Shown: positions 35,459 through 44,114, counted from the stretch's first letter. The stretch is DNA of 64,000 nucleotides from Opitutaceae bacterium (GCA_028284235.1 JANQSC010000077.1:54554-118553); one strand, 5' to 3'. Numbers and translations are program-made. The notes: generated from the letters alone by a model not told the origin.

Positions 35459-36160
35459 ATGTCTCTGTCTAAAAAACTGGGAGCGGAATTCATTGGAACC
35501 TTATGGCTCGTTCTGGGCGGATGCGGCAGCGCCGTGCTCGCCGCTGCCTTCCCCAACGTCGGGATTGGGCTACTCGGTGTATCGCTCGCCTTCGGTCTGA
35601 CCGTTCTTACCATGGCCTACGCGATTGGCCACATTTCCGGCTGCCATCTCAACCCTGCCGTGTCCATCGGGCTTTGGTCCAGCGGACGCTTTTCGACAGG
35701 AGAACTGCTGCCCTATATCGGCGCTCAAGTGGCCGGCGGACTCGCCGGAGCGGCCATCCTCTATCTCATCGCCAGTGGTCAAGCCGGTTTCGACGCCGCA
35801 GCCGGGTTCGCGTCCAACGGATACGGCGAGCATTCCCCCGGCGGATACAGTCTCACCGCCGCCCTCGTCACCGAAATCGCCATGACCTTCATGTTCCTAG
35901 TCATCATTCTCGGCGCTACCGACAAGCGGGCTCCCGCGGGGTTCGCCCCGATCGCCATCGGTCTGGGACTCACGCTGATCCACTTGATCAGTATCCCCGT
36001 CACAAATACATCGGTCAATCCCGCTCGCAGCACGGGTGTTGCCCTGTTCCAAGGCAGTTGGGCGATTTCCCAGCTCTGGCTTTTCTGGATCGCGCCAATT
36101 GTGGGAGCCGCTCTCGCCGGAGTCGTTTACAAGTGGTTCGAGCCCGGCGAAAGCGACTAG
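35459..36160 (+). CDS. aqpZ: Aquaporin Z
   Basis: A six-helix inner-membrane water channel of 233 residues. Both NPA boxes are present: [12 protein letters not shown] and [12 protein letters not shown]. The segments [22 protein letters not shown] (in part), [18 protein letters not shown] and [15 protein letters not shown] are nearly identical to Escherichia coli AqpZ. That level of likeness is unusual for a verrucomicrobial gene and hints at transfer. The start is taken at 35459 ([13 protein letters not shown]), the standard AqpZ beginning; the upstream 32 codons in the ORF track are non-family. It stands alone. Confidence 0.95.
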   Translation: MSLSKKLGAEFIGTLWLVLGGCGSAVLAAAFPNVGIGLLGVSLAFGLTVLTMAYAIGHISGCHLNPAVSIGLWSSGRFSTGELLPYIGAQVAGGLAGAAILYLIASGQAGFDAAAGFASNGYGEHSPGGYSLTAALVTEIAMTFMFLVIILGATDKRAPAGFAPIAIGLGLTLIHLISIPVTNTSVNPARSTGVALFQGSWAISQLWLFWIAPIVGAALAGVVYKWFEPGESD

Positions 36161-36177
36161 TTCGTTAGAATCGACCG

Positions 36178-36203
36178 TTCGCTCGGGCCGACGCTCGAGC
36201 GAA
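36178..36203. terminator. Hairpin between convergent genes
   Basis: TTCGCTCG and CGAGCGAA form an 8-bp stem (36178-36185 with 36196-36203) lying between the convergent stops of aqpZ (36160) and the Gfo/Idh gene (36206). It has no T-run, so it could act as a bidirectional barrier rather than a classical intrinsic terminator. Confidence 0.45.
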
Positions 36204-36205
36204 AC

Positions 36206-37627
36206 TCACATCTTGTAGAACTCCTCCCAACCCTTGCGCGGGGCGGGATCGAGGAGCGCGTTCGCCACTTTGTCGTTCGTTATCCGGCGTTTCTTCGGGT
36301 CGAACTTGAGTCTGCCGCCCAAGCGCTGAGCGATCACCCCCAAGTTGAATACCTGCGTGAGCTCGCCGCTCACCGCGAATGGAGACCGCGCCTCCTCCTC
36401 ACCCTTGCAGGCCAAAAGAAAATTCGCGTAGTGATTCGAGTTCTTCCCGCCTACACGCGGTAAAGACTCCCTAACGTCCATGAACTTCGCCTGCGGAATC
36501 ACGCGCAAGGCGCTCGAATGACTGCCGCCGGCAAAGGTCAGATCCTTGCCGTAGATAATCTTGCCCGGCTTGCTGATGTTGACCGGTTTCAATTCCGTTT
36601 TTCCCGTGTCCGGATTGACGACTGGGTCGCCTAGCTCCGCCTCGACATCGGGACGGTTGTCAATCCCGTCGTACCAAGTCACGGCGCAAGGCGGCATGTC
36701 GCCCCGTTTGGCGAAGTTGAATCGAATCGTCGACGCCTGGGGGAAGACGAGTGGATTGGGCCGATCCCGCTTCACAGCCGTTATTTCGCGGGGCAGTCCC
36801 AGTTTGAGGAATCGATGGGCCGTATCCAAAATATGCGGACCCCAATCACCGAAGGCTCCGCTTCCATAATCGTACCAGCTCCGCCATTCCTGAGGATGAA
36901 GCCGATCGCTGAAGGTGTTCTCCGGCCCGCTGCAAAACCACGTATCCCAGTCCATTCCTTCAGGCAATGGCTGGCTCGGATACTCGGTGACCGACGCGCC
37001 CCAACCGTGCCAGCGACGCGGGTTGTTCATGAAGGCGCTGATGCGCCGGACGTCTTTGATGACTCCCGCTTCCGTCCAGGCTTTGAACTGAAAGTAGTTG
37101 GCTCCCGAATGGCCCTGATTGCCCATCTGCGTCACCACTCCGCTACGTTCCGCCAGGTCGATCAGTCGCTCGCACTGGCCGAAAGTGTGGGCGAGCGGCT
37201 TCTCCACGTATACATGCTTGCCCAGCGACATGGCCAGCATGGCCACGCAAAAATGGGAATGGTCGGGGGTCGCGATCAGCACCGCGTCGATCTCGTCCGC
37301 CATCTCGTCGAACATCACTCGGAAGTCCGTGAACCGTCGCGCGTTAGGATGGTTGGCCTGCGACTCCTGCGTATGGGCCCCCGCGAGATCAACGTCGCAC
37401 AGCGCCACCACGTTGCAGTGTCCCGAGGCGAAGAGAGTCCTCAAATCGCCCCGGCCCTGATTTCCAATTCCCACCGCCGCCAGATTCACTTTCCGACTCG
37501 GGGCGAGCTCGCCGCCGCTCGACCGTTGCCCCAGAATAAAATGGCTTGGCAAAACGGTGAACGAAGCGAAAAGCGCCGAGCGCTTGATAAATTGCCTACG
37601 ACTGCGAGATAGGGGCATATTCTTCAT
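36206..37627 (-). CDS. Secreted Gfo/Idh/MocA-family oxidoreductase (Tat leader)
   Basis: This NAD(P)-dependent sugar oxidoreductase-like protein has 473 residues from Met at 37627, with a Tat leader (SRSRRQFIKRSALFASFTVLP). The Rossmann motif appears as AAVGIGNQGRGDL, the conserved lysine in YVEKPLAHTF (EKP motif), and the C-terminal half has the long-form DUF-like extension common in exported Planctomycete/Verrucomicrobial members. Tat export suggests folding with its cofactor before secretion. The related exported enzymes include glycosidases that use a bound NAD, so a glycoside-cleaving role is possible. It is divergent from a sulfatase gene with a 26-bp palindrome between them. Confidence 0.88.
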   Translation of the reverse strand: MKNMPLSRSRRQFIKRSALFASFTVLPSHFILGQRSSGGELAPSRKVNLAAVGIGNQGRGDLRTLFASGHCNVVALCDVDLAGAHTQESQANHPNARRFTDFRVMFDEMADEIDAVLIATPDHSHFCVAMLAMSLGKHVYVEKPLAHTFGQCERLIDLAERSGVVTQMGNQGHSGANYFQFKAWTEAGVIKDVRRISAFMNNPRRWHGWGASVTEYPSQPLPEGMDWDTWFCSGPENTFSDRLHPQEWRSWYDYGSGAFGDWGPHILDTAHRFLKLGLPREITAVKRDRPNPLVFPQASTIRFNFAKRGDMPPCAVTWYDGIDNRPDVEAELGDPVVNPDTGKTELKPVNISKPGKIIYGKDLTFAGGSHSSALRVIPQAKFMDVRESLPRVGGKNSNHYANFLLACKGEEEARSPFAVSGELTQVFNLGVIAQRLGGRLKFDPKKRRITNDKVANALLDPAPRKGWEEFYKM

Positions 37628-37730
37628 AGGGCGGCGTTCTAGCCGTCCCTTCCGAAAACCGCAAGCCTCGCCGCCCGCGCCCCTCAAAACCACCCCCTCC
37701 GCCTCCCGTTTCCAAACTCCAAACTACCAC

Positions 37731-37756
37731 TTAACTTTCCAACCTTGGAAAGTTAA
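37731..37756. promoter_or_regulatory. Perfect 26-bp palindrome, candidate operator
   Basis: TTAACTTTCCAA-cc-TTGGAAAGTTAA has 12-bp perfect arms with a 2-nt spacer. It lies between divergent genes, 48 bp before the sulfatase start at 37804 and 104 bp before the Gfo/Idh start, exactly where a shared regulator would bind. No T-run follows. It could be the site of a LacI-, GntR- or MarR-type dimer. Confidence 0.6.
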
Positions 37757-37803
37757 CACGTAAAACCTTTCCTCGACACGCTCTTCCGAGTCTTGAAACA
37801 TGG

Positions 37804-39237
37804 ATGCCCATGTCCGTTTCGAAACTACCCCTCGTCTTTGTTTTCGCTCTCTTCGTCGCGGGCGCGACGTCCGGCAGTACGAACCCGAACATCATCTATT
37901 TGATGCTCGATGAGTGGGGCTATTTCGAGTCCTCTCACATGGGTCACCCGGAATTGCTCACGCCGCATATCGACCAATTCGCCGACGAAGGCATGCGGTT
38001 CACTCGGGCCTACGCCGGGGCGCCCGTCTGCGGTCCCACCCGATGCGTATTGCTCACCGGCCTCCACTCCGGCCACACCTCCATGCGGGTCAATGACGGC
38101 TTCACTCCGATCCGCGAGGACGAGCCCACCCTCGCCAGCATGTTGAAAGCGGACGGCTACGCGACGGGCGGATTCGGCAAGTGGGGCATCGGCGGGCGCG
38201 GCACCTCCGGCGTTCCCGAAAAACACGGGTTCGACACGTTTTTCGGATACTACGACCAGGTCCACGCCCACACGTTCTATCCGAAATACCTCATTCGAAA
38301 CAGCGAGGAAGTGCCCCTCCCGGGGAACTCAGGCCACAGTTTCTACGAAGGGGAAACACACGCCCACGACGAAATATTCAAAGAGTCGATACGTTTCATC
38401 CGGGAAAACAAAGACCAGCCTTTCTTTTGCTACCTGCCGTGGACTCCGCCTCACGGCCTTTGGGGAATCGATGCGGACGACCCGTCGTGGCGCCTATTCA
38501 AGGACAAGCCCTGGACGGCCGGTCAGCGGACCGAAAACGACGCTAAGGTCTACGCAGCCTTCATGCACATGGTGGACCGACAGATCGGCGCGATCATCGC
38601 CCTGCTCAAAGAACTCGGAGTCGATCAAAACACCATCATGTTCCTCTGCGGCGACAACGGCGGTCAGGATTATTTCCATACGCCCGAGCGTCCTCACGGA
38701 TTTTTCGGCCCCAATCTCAATCCCCAAACCCAGGAGCGATTCCGGGCCGGAAAGGGATCGCTCTACGAAGGCGGGCTGAGGGTTCCAATGCTCGCGCGCT
38801 GGCCGGGCAAGATTAGCGCCGGATCCGTTTCGGACCACCTCCTCTACTTTCCCGACGTCATGCCCACACTCGCTGACATCGCGGGATCGAGTTCTCCGCA
38901 AACCGACGGCCTCTCCTTTCTTCCCACCCTTCTCGGCAACAGAGGGCAGAATACCCACGCGTATCTATACTGGGAATACAGAGATCAAGTCGCCGCGCGG
39001 ATGGGTGATTGGAAAGCCTACCGGAAAGGCGATGGCGACTGGGAACTCTACGACCTGTCGCGGGATATCGAAGAGAACAACAACGTGGCTTCCCGCAATC
39101 CGAACGTCCTTCGAACGCTCGTCCGATTCGCCAAACAAGCCCACGAACCCGTAAAGCCCGGCGAGATCTACAATCGGGTCCTTACCGACAAGGACCACCG
39201 CCAAGCCCCCCACGAGCGAAACCGTCCCAGTCGGTGA
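37804..39237 (+). CDS. Secreted sulfatase
   Basis: A 477-residue type I sulfatase with a signal peptide (about 1-25, VFVFALFVAGATSG). The formylglycine site is CGPTR (C76) followed by CVLLTGLHSGHTSM. The first metal site reads MLDEWGY, so the usual Asp-Asp pair is Asp-Glu. FGKWGIGGRGTSGVPEKHGFD and LCGDNGGQDYF fit the arylsulfatase-A-like group. Met3 (37810) is an equally possible start. Gene context, with a divergent exported Gfo/Idh oxidoreductase and a shared palindrome, suggests co-regulation for a sulfated glycan. Confidence 0.9.
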   Translation: MPMSVSKLPLVFVFALFVAGATSGSTNPNIIYLMLDEWGYFESSHMGHPELLTPHIDQFADEGMRFTRAYAGAPVCGPTRCVLLTGLHSGHTSMRVNDGFTPIREDEPTLASMLKADGYATGGFGKWGIGGRGTSGVPEKHGFDTFFGYYDQVHAHTFYPKYLIRNSEEVPLPGNSGHSFYEGETHAHDEIFKESIRFIRENKDQPFFCYLPWTPPHGLWGIDADDPSWRLFKDKPWTAGQRTENDAKVYAAFMHMVDRQIGAIIALLKELGVDQNTIMFLCGDNGGQDYFHTPERPHGFFGPNLNPQTQERFRAGKGSLYEGGLRVPMLARWPGKISAGSVSDHLLYFPDVMPTLADIAGSSSPQTDGLSFLPTLLGNRGQNTHAYLYWEYRDQVAARMGDWKAYRKGDGDWELYDLSRDIEENNNVASRNPNVLRTLVRFAKQAHEPVKPGEIYNRVLTDKDHRQAPHERNRPSR

Positions 39238-39246
39238 ACGAAGCTC

Positions 39247-39372
39247 GTAGGGCCTTCGCTTGCGAAGAGCCGCGTGAGCCGCTTATGGTATAGGACTTAT
39301 AGGTCCTATAGGTCTTATACGTCCTACAATGCCAGGCAGCTAACGCTGCATGGCGCAAGCGCGAGCCCTACA
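39247..39372. repeat. REP pair (REPIN-like) enclosing a 9-bp tandem repeat
   Basis: GTAGGGCCTTCGCTTGCGAAG (39247 on) faces GGCGCAAGCGCGAGCCCTAC (39351-39371), an inverted pair of REP-like ends. Between them, at 39289-39326, are four units of a 9-bp repeat (GGACTTATA, GGTCCTATA, GGTCTTATA, CGTCCTACA), the same unit seen at 3901-3940 and 46565-46606. The whole fills the gap between two convergent sulfatase genes. Confidence 0.7.
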
Positions 39373-39381
39373 AGGACCTCC

Positions 39382-40878
39382 TCAATAATCCGCGCCGGTT
39401 AAACTGTTGAGGACCGACTCCTGCCAGTTGCGCAGAACGACGCGGAGTCGCTCTGCCGTCTCGGGGTCGCGCTTGAGAAGATTGCGTGTCTCCTCGGGAT
39501 CACGTTTTAGATCGAAAAGTTCTTCTTTGACCGCGCCGTTCCTGTCTTCGTGGACCACCAGCTTCATCGATCCATCGATCACAGCTCTCGGCCCGACGTA
39601 GTCTGTATCCAGAACTTTGGGATAATGGAAATTGGTGAAGTTGCGCGTGAGCAAACCCCGCATTTTCTTCACTAGGGGAGTGGTGCCGACCTGCAGTTTC
39701 GGATCAATGTAAGGAACCGCTCCCGACGCCTCGTCCGGGGCGTTTCTGAATTGCCAGAAATAAAGGGGGTTCGAGCGTTCGGCCATTTTTCCGTCGATCA
39801 ACGGCGTCAAGTCGATTCCATCAATTGGCCGGTCCGGAAGCGGCTGACCCGCGATCCCGCAAATGGTCGGCAGCAAGTCGCTCGTGCTCGTCCGGATCGA
39901 CGTTCGGCGCGGCTTCGGTATCCGAGCCGGCCATTCGATCACACCGGGAACGAGGATACCCCCATCGTAAACCATCCCTTTGACGCCGCGATGTGGCGTG
40001 ATCAATGATCCGTCCGAAGAAGTTCCGTTGTCGCCGCAGTAAAAAAGGAGCGTGTTCTCACGCAGCCCCGCGTCCTCGAGGTAGCTGCGCAAGGTCCCGA
40101 TTGAGCGATCCATCGCGGTTATCTCTGCATACCGCTCACGCAGCACATCCCCTTGCGGGCGCTCTGTCCGCTCGCCGGTCTCGTTGGACGTGAGTCGCAC
40201 CCGTTTTTCCGAATACTTGGCGGGCAGCGCGTCGTAGAGCGCCAGGTCGTCGGGCAAGCCGCTGTACGGCTCGTGGGGCGAGCCGAACCAGACCACCGAG
40301 AAGATCGGTTGCCCGCTGCCTTTGACGCGAGCGATAAAATTGATCAACTCGCGAATGAGTACTTCCGAACTTTCACCCGGATACACTCTAGGCGGGCCGC
40401 CATTGCTGGAAAAAGACGCGTTGAGCTCGAAAAAATTGTCGTGCGAAAGCCACTCGTCGAAGCCCATCGCTCCCGGGTTGACGGGCGAGCCTGTTTTGAC
40501 CGTTCCGATGTGCCATTTGCCGAAATGAGCGCTTCGATAGCCCGCTTTGGCCAAAATGTGGGCGCTGGTGATTTCTTCCGGTCGAACCGACCAGCCCGGC
40601 GAAAAGGTGCCCATCCGATTCGGATGGCGCCCCGTCATGAAGCTGGCTCGCGTCGGTGAACAGCTCGGGTGGGCCGCGTAGAAATTCTCCAAGTGGAGAC
40701 CGGTCGCTGCCATCTCGTCCAGCACCGGGGTCTTGACGTACGGATGGCCATTGTAACCGGTCTCCTCCCATCCGTGGTCGTCGCCCATCAACAGGATGAT
40801 GTTCGGCAACTCCGCCGAGGCGGAAAGGGAAGCAAAGATCGACAATGCCGTTAGAGCGAAAAAGGCTTTGAGTTTCAT
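39382..40878 (-). CDS. Secreted sulfatase
   Basis: A type I sulfatase of 498 residues from Met at 40878, whose leader MKLKAFFALTALSIFASLSASA is a clear signal peptide; the longer track ORF is unlikely. The formylglycine site is CSPTR (C73), followed by FMTGRHPNRMG, with DDHGWEETGYNGHP as the metal site. FGKWHIGTVKTGSPVNPGAMGFDEWLS (in part) and YCGDNGTSSDG belong to the N-acetylgalactosamine/iduronate-like arylsulfatase group. It is convergent with the sulfatase at 37.8 kb and lies downstream of the sulfatase/SGNH pair on the same strand, separated by a multi-hairpin repeat. Confidence 0.9.
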   Translation of the reverse strand: MKLKAFFALTALSIFASLSASAELPNIILLMGDDHGWEETGYNGHPYVKTPVLDEMAATGLHLENFYAAHPSCSPTRASFMTGRHPNRMGTFSPGWSVRPEEITSAHILAKAGYRSAHFGKWHIGTVKTGSPVNPGAMGFDEWLSHDNFFELNASFSSNGGPPRVYPGESSEVLIRELINFIARVKGSGQPIFSVVWFGSPHEPYSGLPDDLALYDALPAKYSEKRVRLTSNETGERTERPQGDVLRERYAEITAMDRSIGTLRSYLEDAGLRENTLLFYCGDNGTSSDGSLITPHRGVKGMVYDGGILVPGVIEWPARIPKPRRTSIRTSTSDLLPTICGIAGQPLPDRPIDGIDLTPLIDGKMAERSNPLYFWQFRNAPDEASGAVPYIDPKLQVGTTPLVKKMRGLLTRNFTNFHYPKVLDTDYVGPRAVIDGSMKLVVHEDRNGAVKEELFDLKRDPEETRNLLKRDPETAERLRVVLRNWQESVLNSLTGADY

Positions 40879-40966
40879 AAACGAGACGGTTGCGAGGACG
40901 ACAGAGGAAACACAAAAAATGGGCCTTCCAACCAAGCAGGTCAAGCGCACCGAGAAATGCGAGTAA

Positions 40967-41140
40967 TGTTTAACAGTCGCCTCACGGCGAAATGACGCTT
41001 CGCGTCACAAGGATCCCATCCCGCTGAGCGGGACGGGACAAGGATTGAAGACGACCCGCAATATCTTGTTCGCGAAGCGATCCTGGTTCCGACCCGTCGA
41101 AGCGGGACGGAATTTGATCTCGAAGAGATCACTGTTTAAA
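40967..41140 (-). repeat. Multi-hairpin repeat element, full-length copy B
   Basis: Read on the minus strand it runs TTTAAACAGTGATCTC-ttc-GAGATCAAATTCC, a CCCGC/GCGGG-type module, CAGGATCGCTTCGCGAACAAGAT, ATCCTTGTCCCGTCCCGC, GGGATCCTTGTGACGCgaaGCGTCA, TTCGCCgtgaGGCGACTGTTAAACA. The order is the same as copy A, and the ends are again roughly inverted (TTTAAACAGT and ACTGTTAAA). It sits between two same-strand sulfatase genes. Confidence 0.7.
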
Positions 41141-41155
41141 AATGCGTTCTTGGAA

Positions 41156-42544
41156 CTAATCTAACGTATCGTCCCACCGATCGAACTCGTTCACCAGTTC
41201 TTGGAGTTTCCTCGGATTCGCCATCGCCAAATCGCGCGATTCCGCGATGTCCGTATTCAATGAATACAGTTTCCACGGAAGTTCCGGGCGTTCCCTCACG
41301 ATTTTCCAATCGCCCTTTCGCAAAGCGGCGTGGGTTCGGTAGATGAAGAAGAGCGACTCGTGGGGCGACTCCTCCCCCTGGATCAAAACCGGAAGCGGGT
41401 TCTTCCCGTCCAACACGCGACCCGATGGTAGCGGCGCCTCCGCAAGACGAGCGCAGGCGATCATCAGGTCGGGCGACCAAAGCGGTTCGGAAATGCGGGA
41501 GCCTGCTTGGATCTTGCCGGGCCATCGGGCCATCGCCGTCACGCGGATTCCGCCTTCCCAGCAAGTGACGCCGCCACTGCGCAGCGGCGTATTGATGCCG
41601 ACGTCGAGACCCGCGCGATCGAGGCGGAATGCGCCGTTGTCCGACATGAAAAACAAGAACGTGTTCTCCGCCTCGCCAGTCGCCTCCAGCGCGTCGAGTA
41701 CGCGCCCCAAAGCTGTGTCCAAGGCAGTGACGACCGCGAAGTAGCGTTTTTCCGGATCCGCCTCGTCCGCTTCGAATGGATACGGCTCGAACGCCCAATC
41801 CGGCGCTTGCCACTCGTTTGGCTGGCCAGGTCGCTTGTTTCCCGCCGTGGGAAAGTGCGGCGCATTGAATGGCAGGTAGCAAAACCAGGGACGGTCCGCC
41901 GCAGAGTGGCGTTCAATAAAGTCAATCGCCGCGTCGGCGAATATATCCGTCGTGTATTCTCCCTCTCGGTACAGAGGTTCGATTCCCTCGTACAAATCGT
42001 GTTTTTCCCGGTAGTTGTGATAGTAGTAGTCGCAATTTCCCGACGCGTTGCCGATAAACTCGTCGAATCCGCGCTCGGTCGGTCGCGACCCCTCCGCAAA
42101 GCCGATATTCCACTTCCCAAAGCATCCCGTCGCGTAGGCATGCGGACCCGCTTTCAGTACACTCGGAATCAACACTTCGCTCTGTTCCAGTCCGACGCCA
42201 TAGTTTCCTTCCACCCCCGGCAGTTGGTAGTCCAGACCGTGACGCTGGGCAATCCTCCCGGTCAGCAGGCAGGCCCGGGAAACCGTGCAAGTCGACGAGG
42301 CCGTATAAAAGTCAGTTAGAAGCGCGCTTTCCGCCGCCAAGCGATCGAAGCTGGGGGCGACGATCTTCGATTCCGGATTGTAGCAAGGCAGGTCGCCATA
42401 GCCGAGGTTGTCCGCAGTAATGATCAGAATGTTCGGAGGCGACCCTGCCAAAGGACCCGCCAAGGCGATCAGAATGCCCAACCAACCGGTCAAACTCAGA
42501 AGCCTAGGCACTCTCGCCGTATTCAAATGATCACTCCCACCCAT
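41156..42544 (-). CDS. Secreted sulfatase with atypical CTVSR signature
   Basis: A 462-residue sulfatase-fold protein. A hydrophobic leader (about 14-34) precedes PPNILIITADNLGYGDL. The active-site signature reads CTVSR (C86), not CxPxR, so the proline that the formylglycine-generating enzyme normally needs is Val; the first metal pair is Asp-Asn rather than Asp-Asp. The remaining landmarks (ACLLTGRIAQRHG, CFGKWNIGF, FFMSDNGAFRLD) are normal. It may still be matured, be poorly modified or act without formylglycine. Its start overlaps the stop of the SGNH/oxidoreductase fusion gene by 14 bp, so the two are coupled. Confidence 0.88.
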   Translation of the reverse strand: MGGSDHLNTARVPRLLSLTGWLGILIALAGPLAGSPPNILIITADNLGYGDLPCYNPESKIVAPSFDRLAAESALLTDFYTASSTCTVSRACLLTGRIAQRHGLDYQLPGVEGNYGVGLEQSEVLIPSVLKAGPHAYATGCFGKWNIGFAEGSRPTERGFDEFIGNASGNCDYYYHNYREKHDLYEGIEPLYREGEYTTDIFADAAIDFIERHSAADRPWFCYLPFNAPHFPTAGNKRPGQPNEWQAPDWAFEPYPFEADEADPEKRYFAVVTALDTALGRVLDALEATGEAENTFLFFMSDNGAFRLDRAGLDVGINTPLRSGGVTCWEGGIRVTAMARWPGKIQAGSRISEPLWSPDLMIACARLAEAPLPSGRVLDGKNPLPVLIQGEESPHESLFFIYRTHAALRKGDWKIVRERPELPWKLYSLNTDIAESRDLAMANPRKLQELVNEFDRWDDTLD

Positions 42545-44114
42545 TGTTCATCAAAACTCCTTCCACCGAAACGGGTACACCGCCCCGACGCTTGCTCTCG
42601 TCCGCCGCTTCCATAAACGCGTAAATCTCAATCGTCTCCTCCAGCGAAACCGGAGCCACTCCCGTCCGGAAAAATCGGACGATCTCCCGCAACATCGGCG
42701 TGTAGTCGCCTCCGCGCGACTGACTCACGACTCGCTCCGTGCCGAACGCGGTTACTTTGTATTCAAATTTCGAATTGCGAATCCCGTAGACCGTTCCAAT
42801 TTTTCCGTCCTGCCAAATACCCGTAATGACATCGTTGTCCGGCGTAAAACTACGCGTCACCGTCCTAACCCCGGGGCCCATCACCGTGAACAGCGCTTCA
42901 GTCGGATGGATTCCGTACCAAAAAAAGTCCGGATGGTTGGGCTCCCGTGTCGCCGGGCCATAAGAGATCGCCCCTTTGAGCGCTCCTTTCTCCGCCTCCG
43001 CCACGTCGACAACGCCGGGATAGAATCGCAGAGACGAAGAACTCCAGCACGGGACTCCTGTTCGCCGAGCTATCTTATAGATTGTAATCGCGTCCTCGAG
43101 AGAACCCGCGATCGGCTTGTCGATAAACAGCGGCAGACCCGCTTCGAAGACCGGCTTGGCCTGCTCGAGATGCGGTCGCCCATCCACGCTCTCCAGCATG
43201 ACCGCGTCGACATTCGCGCACATCGCTTCGATCGAATCGTAGAGGACCACCCCGTACTCTTCCGTGAGCGTACGCGTAAACCCCTCGATACGATCCGCGC
43301 TGGCCGGAATGTCCGGACTCCCTCCTTTGAACGCCGCTACCACGCGGGCTCCCGGTACGTGGTTTTCGTGCTCCGAATTGTTGAAGCGACTGGTGAACGC
43401 GATCACATGCGACGTATCCAAACCAATCATACCGACTTTGAAAACCAAGTCCGGCCGCTCTCGCTCAATCGCGTCTACAACTTGGTCCGCGAGAATACTG
43501 GACCCTTCCGGCGTGTAGTGCACATCACCTGGGGCCCGAAAGAGGCCCGGCTCAAACTCAGCTGTAAGTCCATGAAGATCGTTCACCGGGACGCCGTTCC
43601 GGGCCATCACTTTCGCCGCGACCGCGTTGTAGCGCGCGTCGTCCCCGAGCTTCCGCCCCGCTTCGCCTTCGGGCACGTAGGATGTATTCGCCCAGATCAA
43701 CTGGGCATTCGTCTTTTTTAGGCGCGAAACGAGCCTCTCCAAATTGCTCGCGTAATCGTTCAAGGTCGTGGTTACGGTCCCCCGCTCCTTGTCGCGATTC
43801 CCTTGATTCGGACTGTCCGGATGCCGGTAGCACAAGTCCCACAAGCCCCAATTAAAGTGGATGACATCCCACTTCTCGTCCCCGAGCCAATCGTCGAGCT
43901 TCAGCAGTCCCGTCCCCGTATGCTGGGCGTTTCCAGGAATCCGCTCTACAACGGCCCGGCCCTGAAAGCGCTCCGCCACAAAAGGCGTATAGCCAATCGA
44001 AATGGAGTCTCCAACTATCAGGATCCGGGGCAGGGTTTCCGATTCAGAAGCGGCGGACAATGGACCCACGCAAGTGACGAACAGAAGAAGGAAACGGAGG
44101 AGGAGTCGACTCAT
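42531..44114 (-). CDS. SGNH hydrolase fused to Gfo/Idh/MocA oxidoreductase
   Basis: A 527-residue two-domain exported protein from Met at 44114 (signal peptide MSRLLLRFLLLFVTCVGPLSA, in part). Residues ~30-225 are an SGNH/GDSL esterase with block I GDSIS, block II Gly in IPGNAQHTG, block III Asn in HFNWGLWDL and block V DVHYTPEG, so the catalytic set is complete. Residues ~230-527 are a Gfo/Idh/MocA dehydrogenase-like module (KVGMIGLDTSHV, IDKPIAGS in place of EKP, HPTEALFTVMG). An acyl or acetyl esterase joined to an NAD-dependent sugar oxidoreductase could de-esterify and then act on the same sugar. It is translationally coupled to the CTVSR sulfatase. The longer ORF-track start is rejected for lack of a leader. 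Confidence 0.85.
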   Translation of the reverse strand: MSRLLLRFLLLFVTCVGPLSAASESETLPRILIVGDSISIGYTPFVAERFQGRAVVERIPGNAQHTGTGLLKLDDWLGDEKWDVIHFNWGLWDLCYRHPDSPNQGNRDKERGTVTTTLNDYASNLERLVSRLKKTNAQLIWANTSYVPEGEAGRKLGDDARYNAVAAKVMARNGVPVNDLHGLTAEFEPGLFRAPGDVHYTPEGSSILADQVVDAIERERPDLVFKVGMIGLDTSHVIAFTSRFNNSEHENHVPGARVVAAFKGGSPDIPASADRIEGFTRTLTEEYGVVLYDSIEAMCANVDAVMLESVDGRPHLEQAKPVFEAGLPLFIDKPIAGSLEDAITIYKIARRTGVPCWSSSSLRFYPGVVDVAEAEKGALKGAISYGPATREPNHPDFFWYGIHPTEALFTVMGPGVRTVTRSFTPDNDVITGIWQDGKIGTVYGIRNSKFEYKVTAFGTERVVSQSRGGDYTPMLREIVRFFRTGVAPVSLEETIEIYAFMEAADESKRRGGVPVSVEGVLMNNGWE

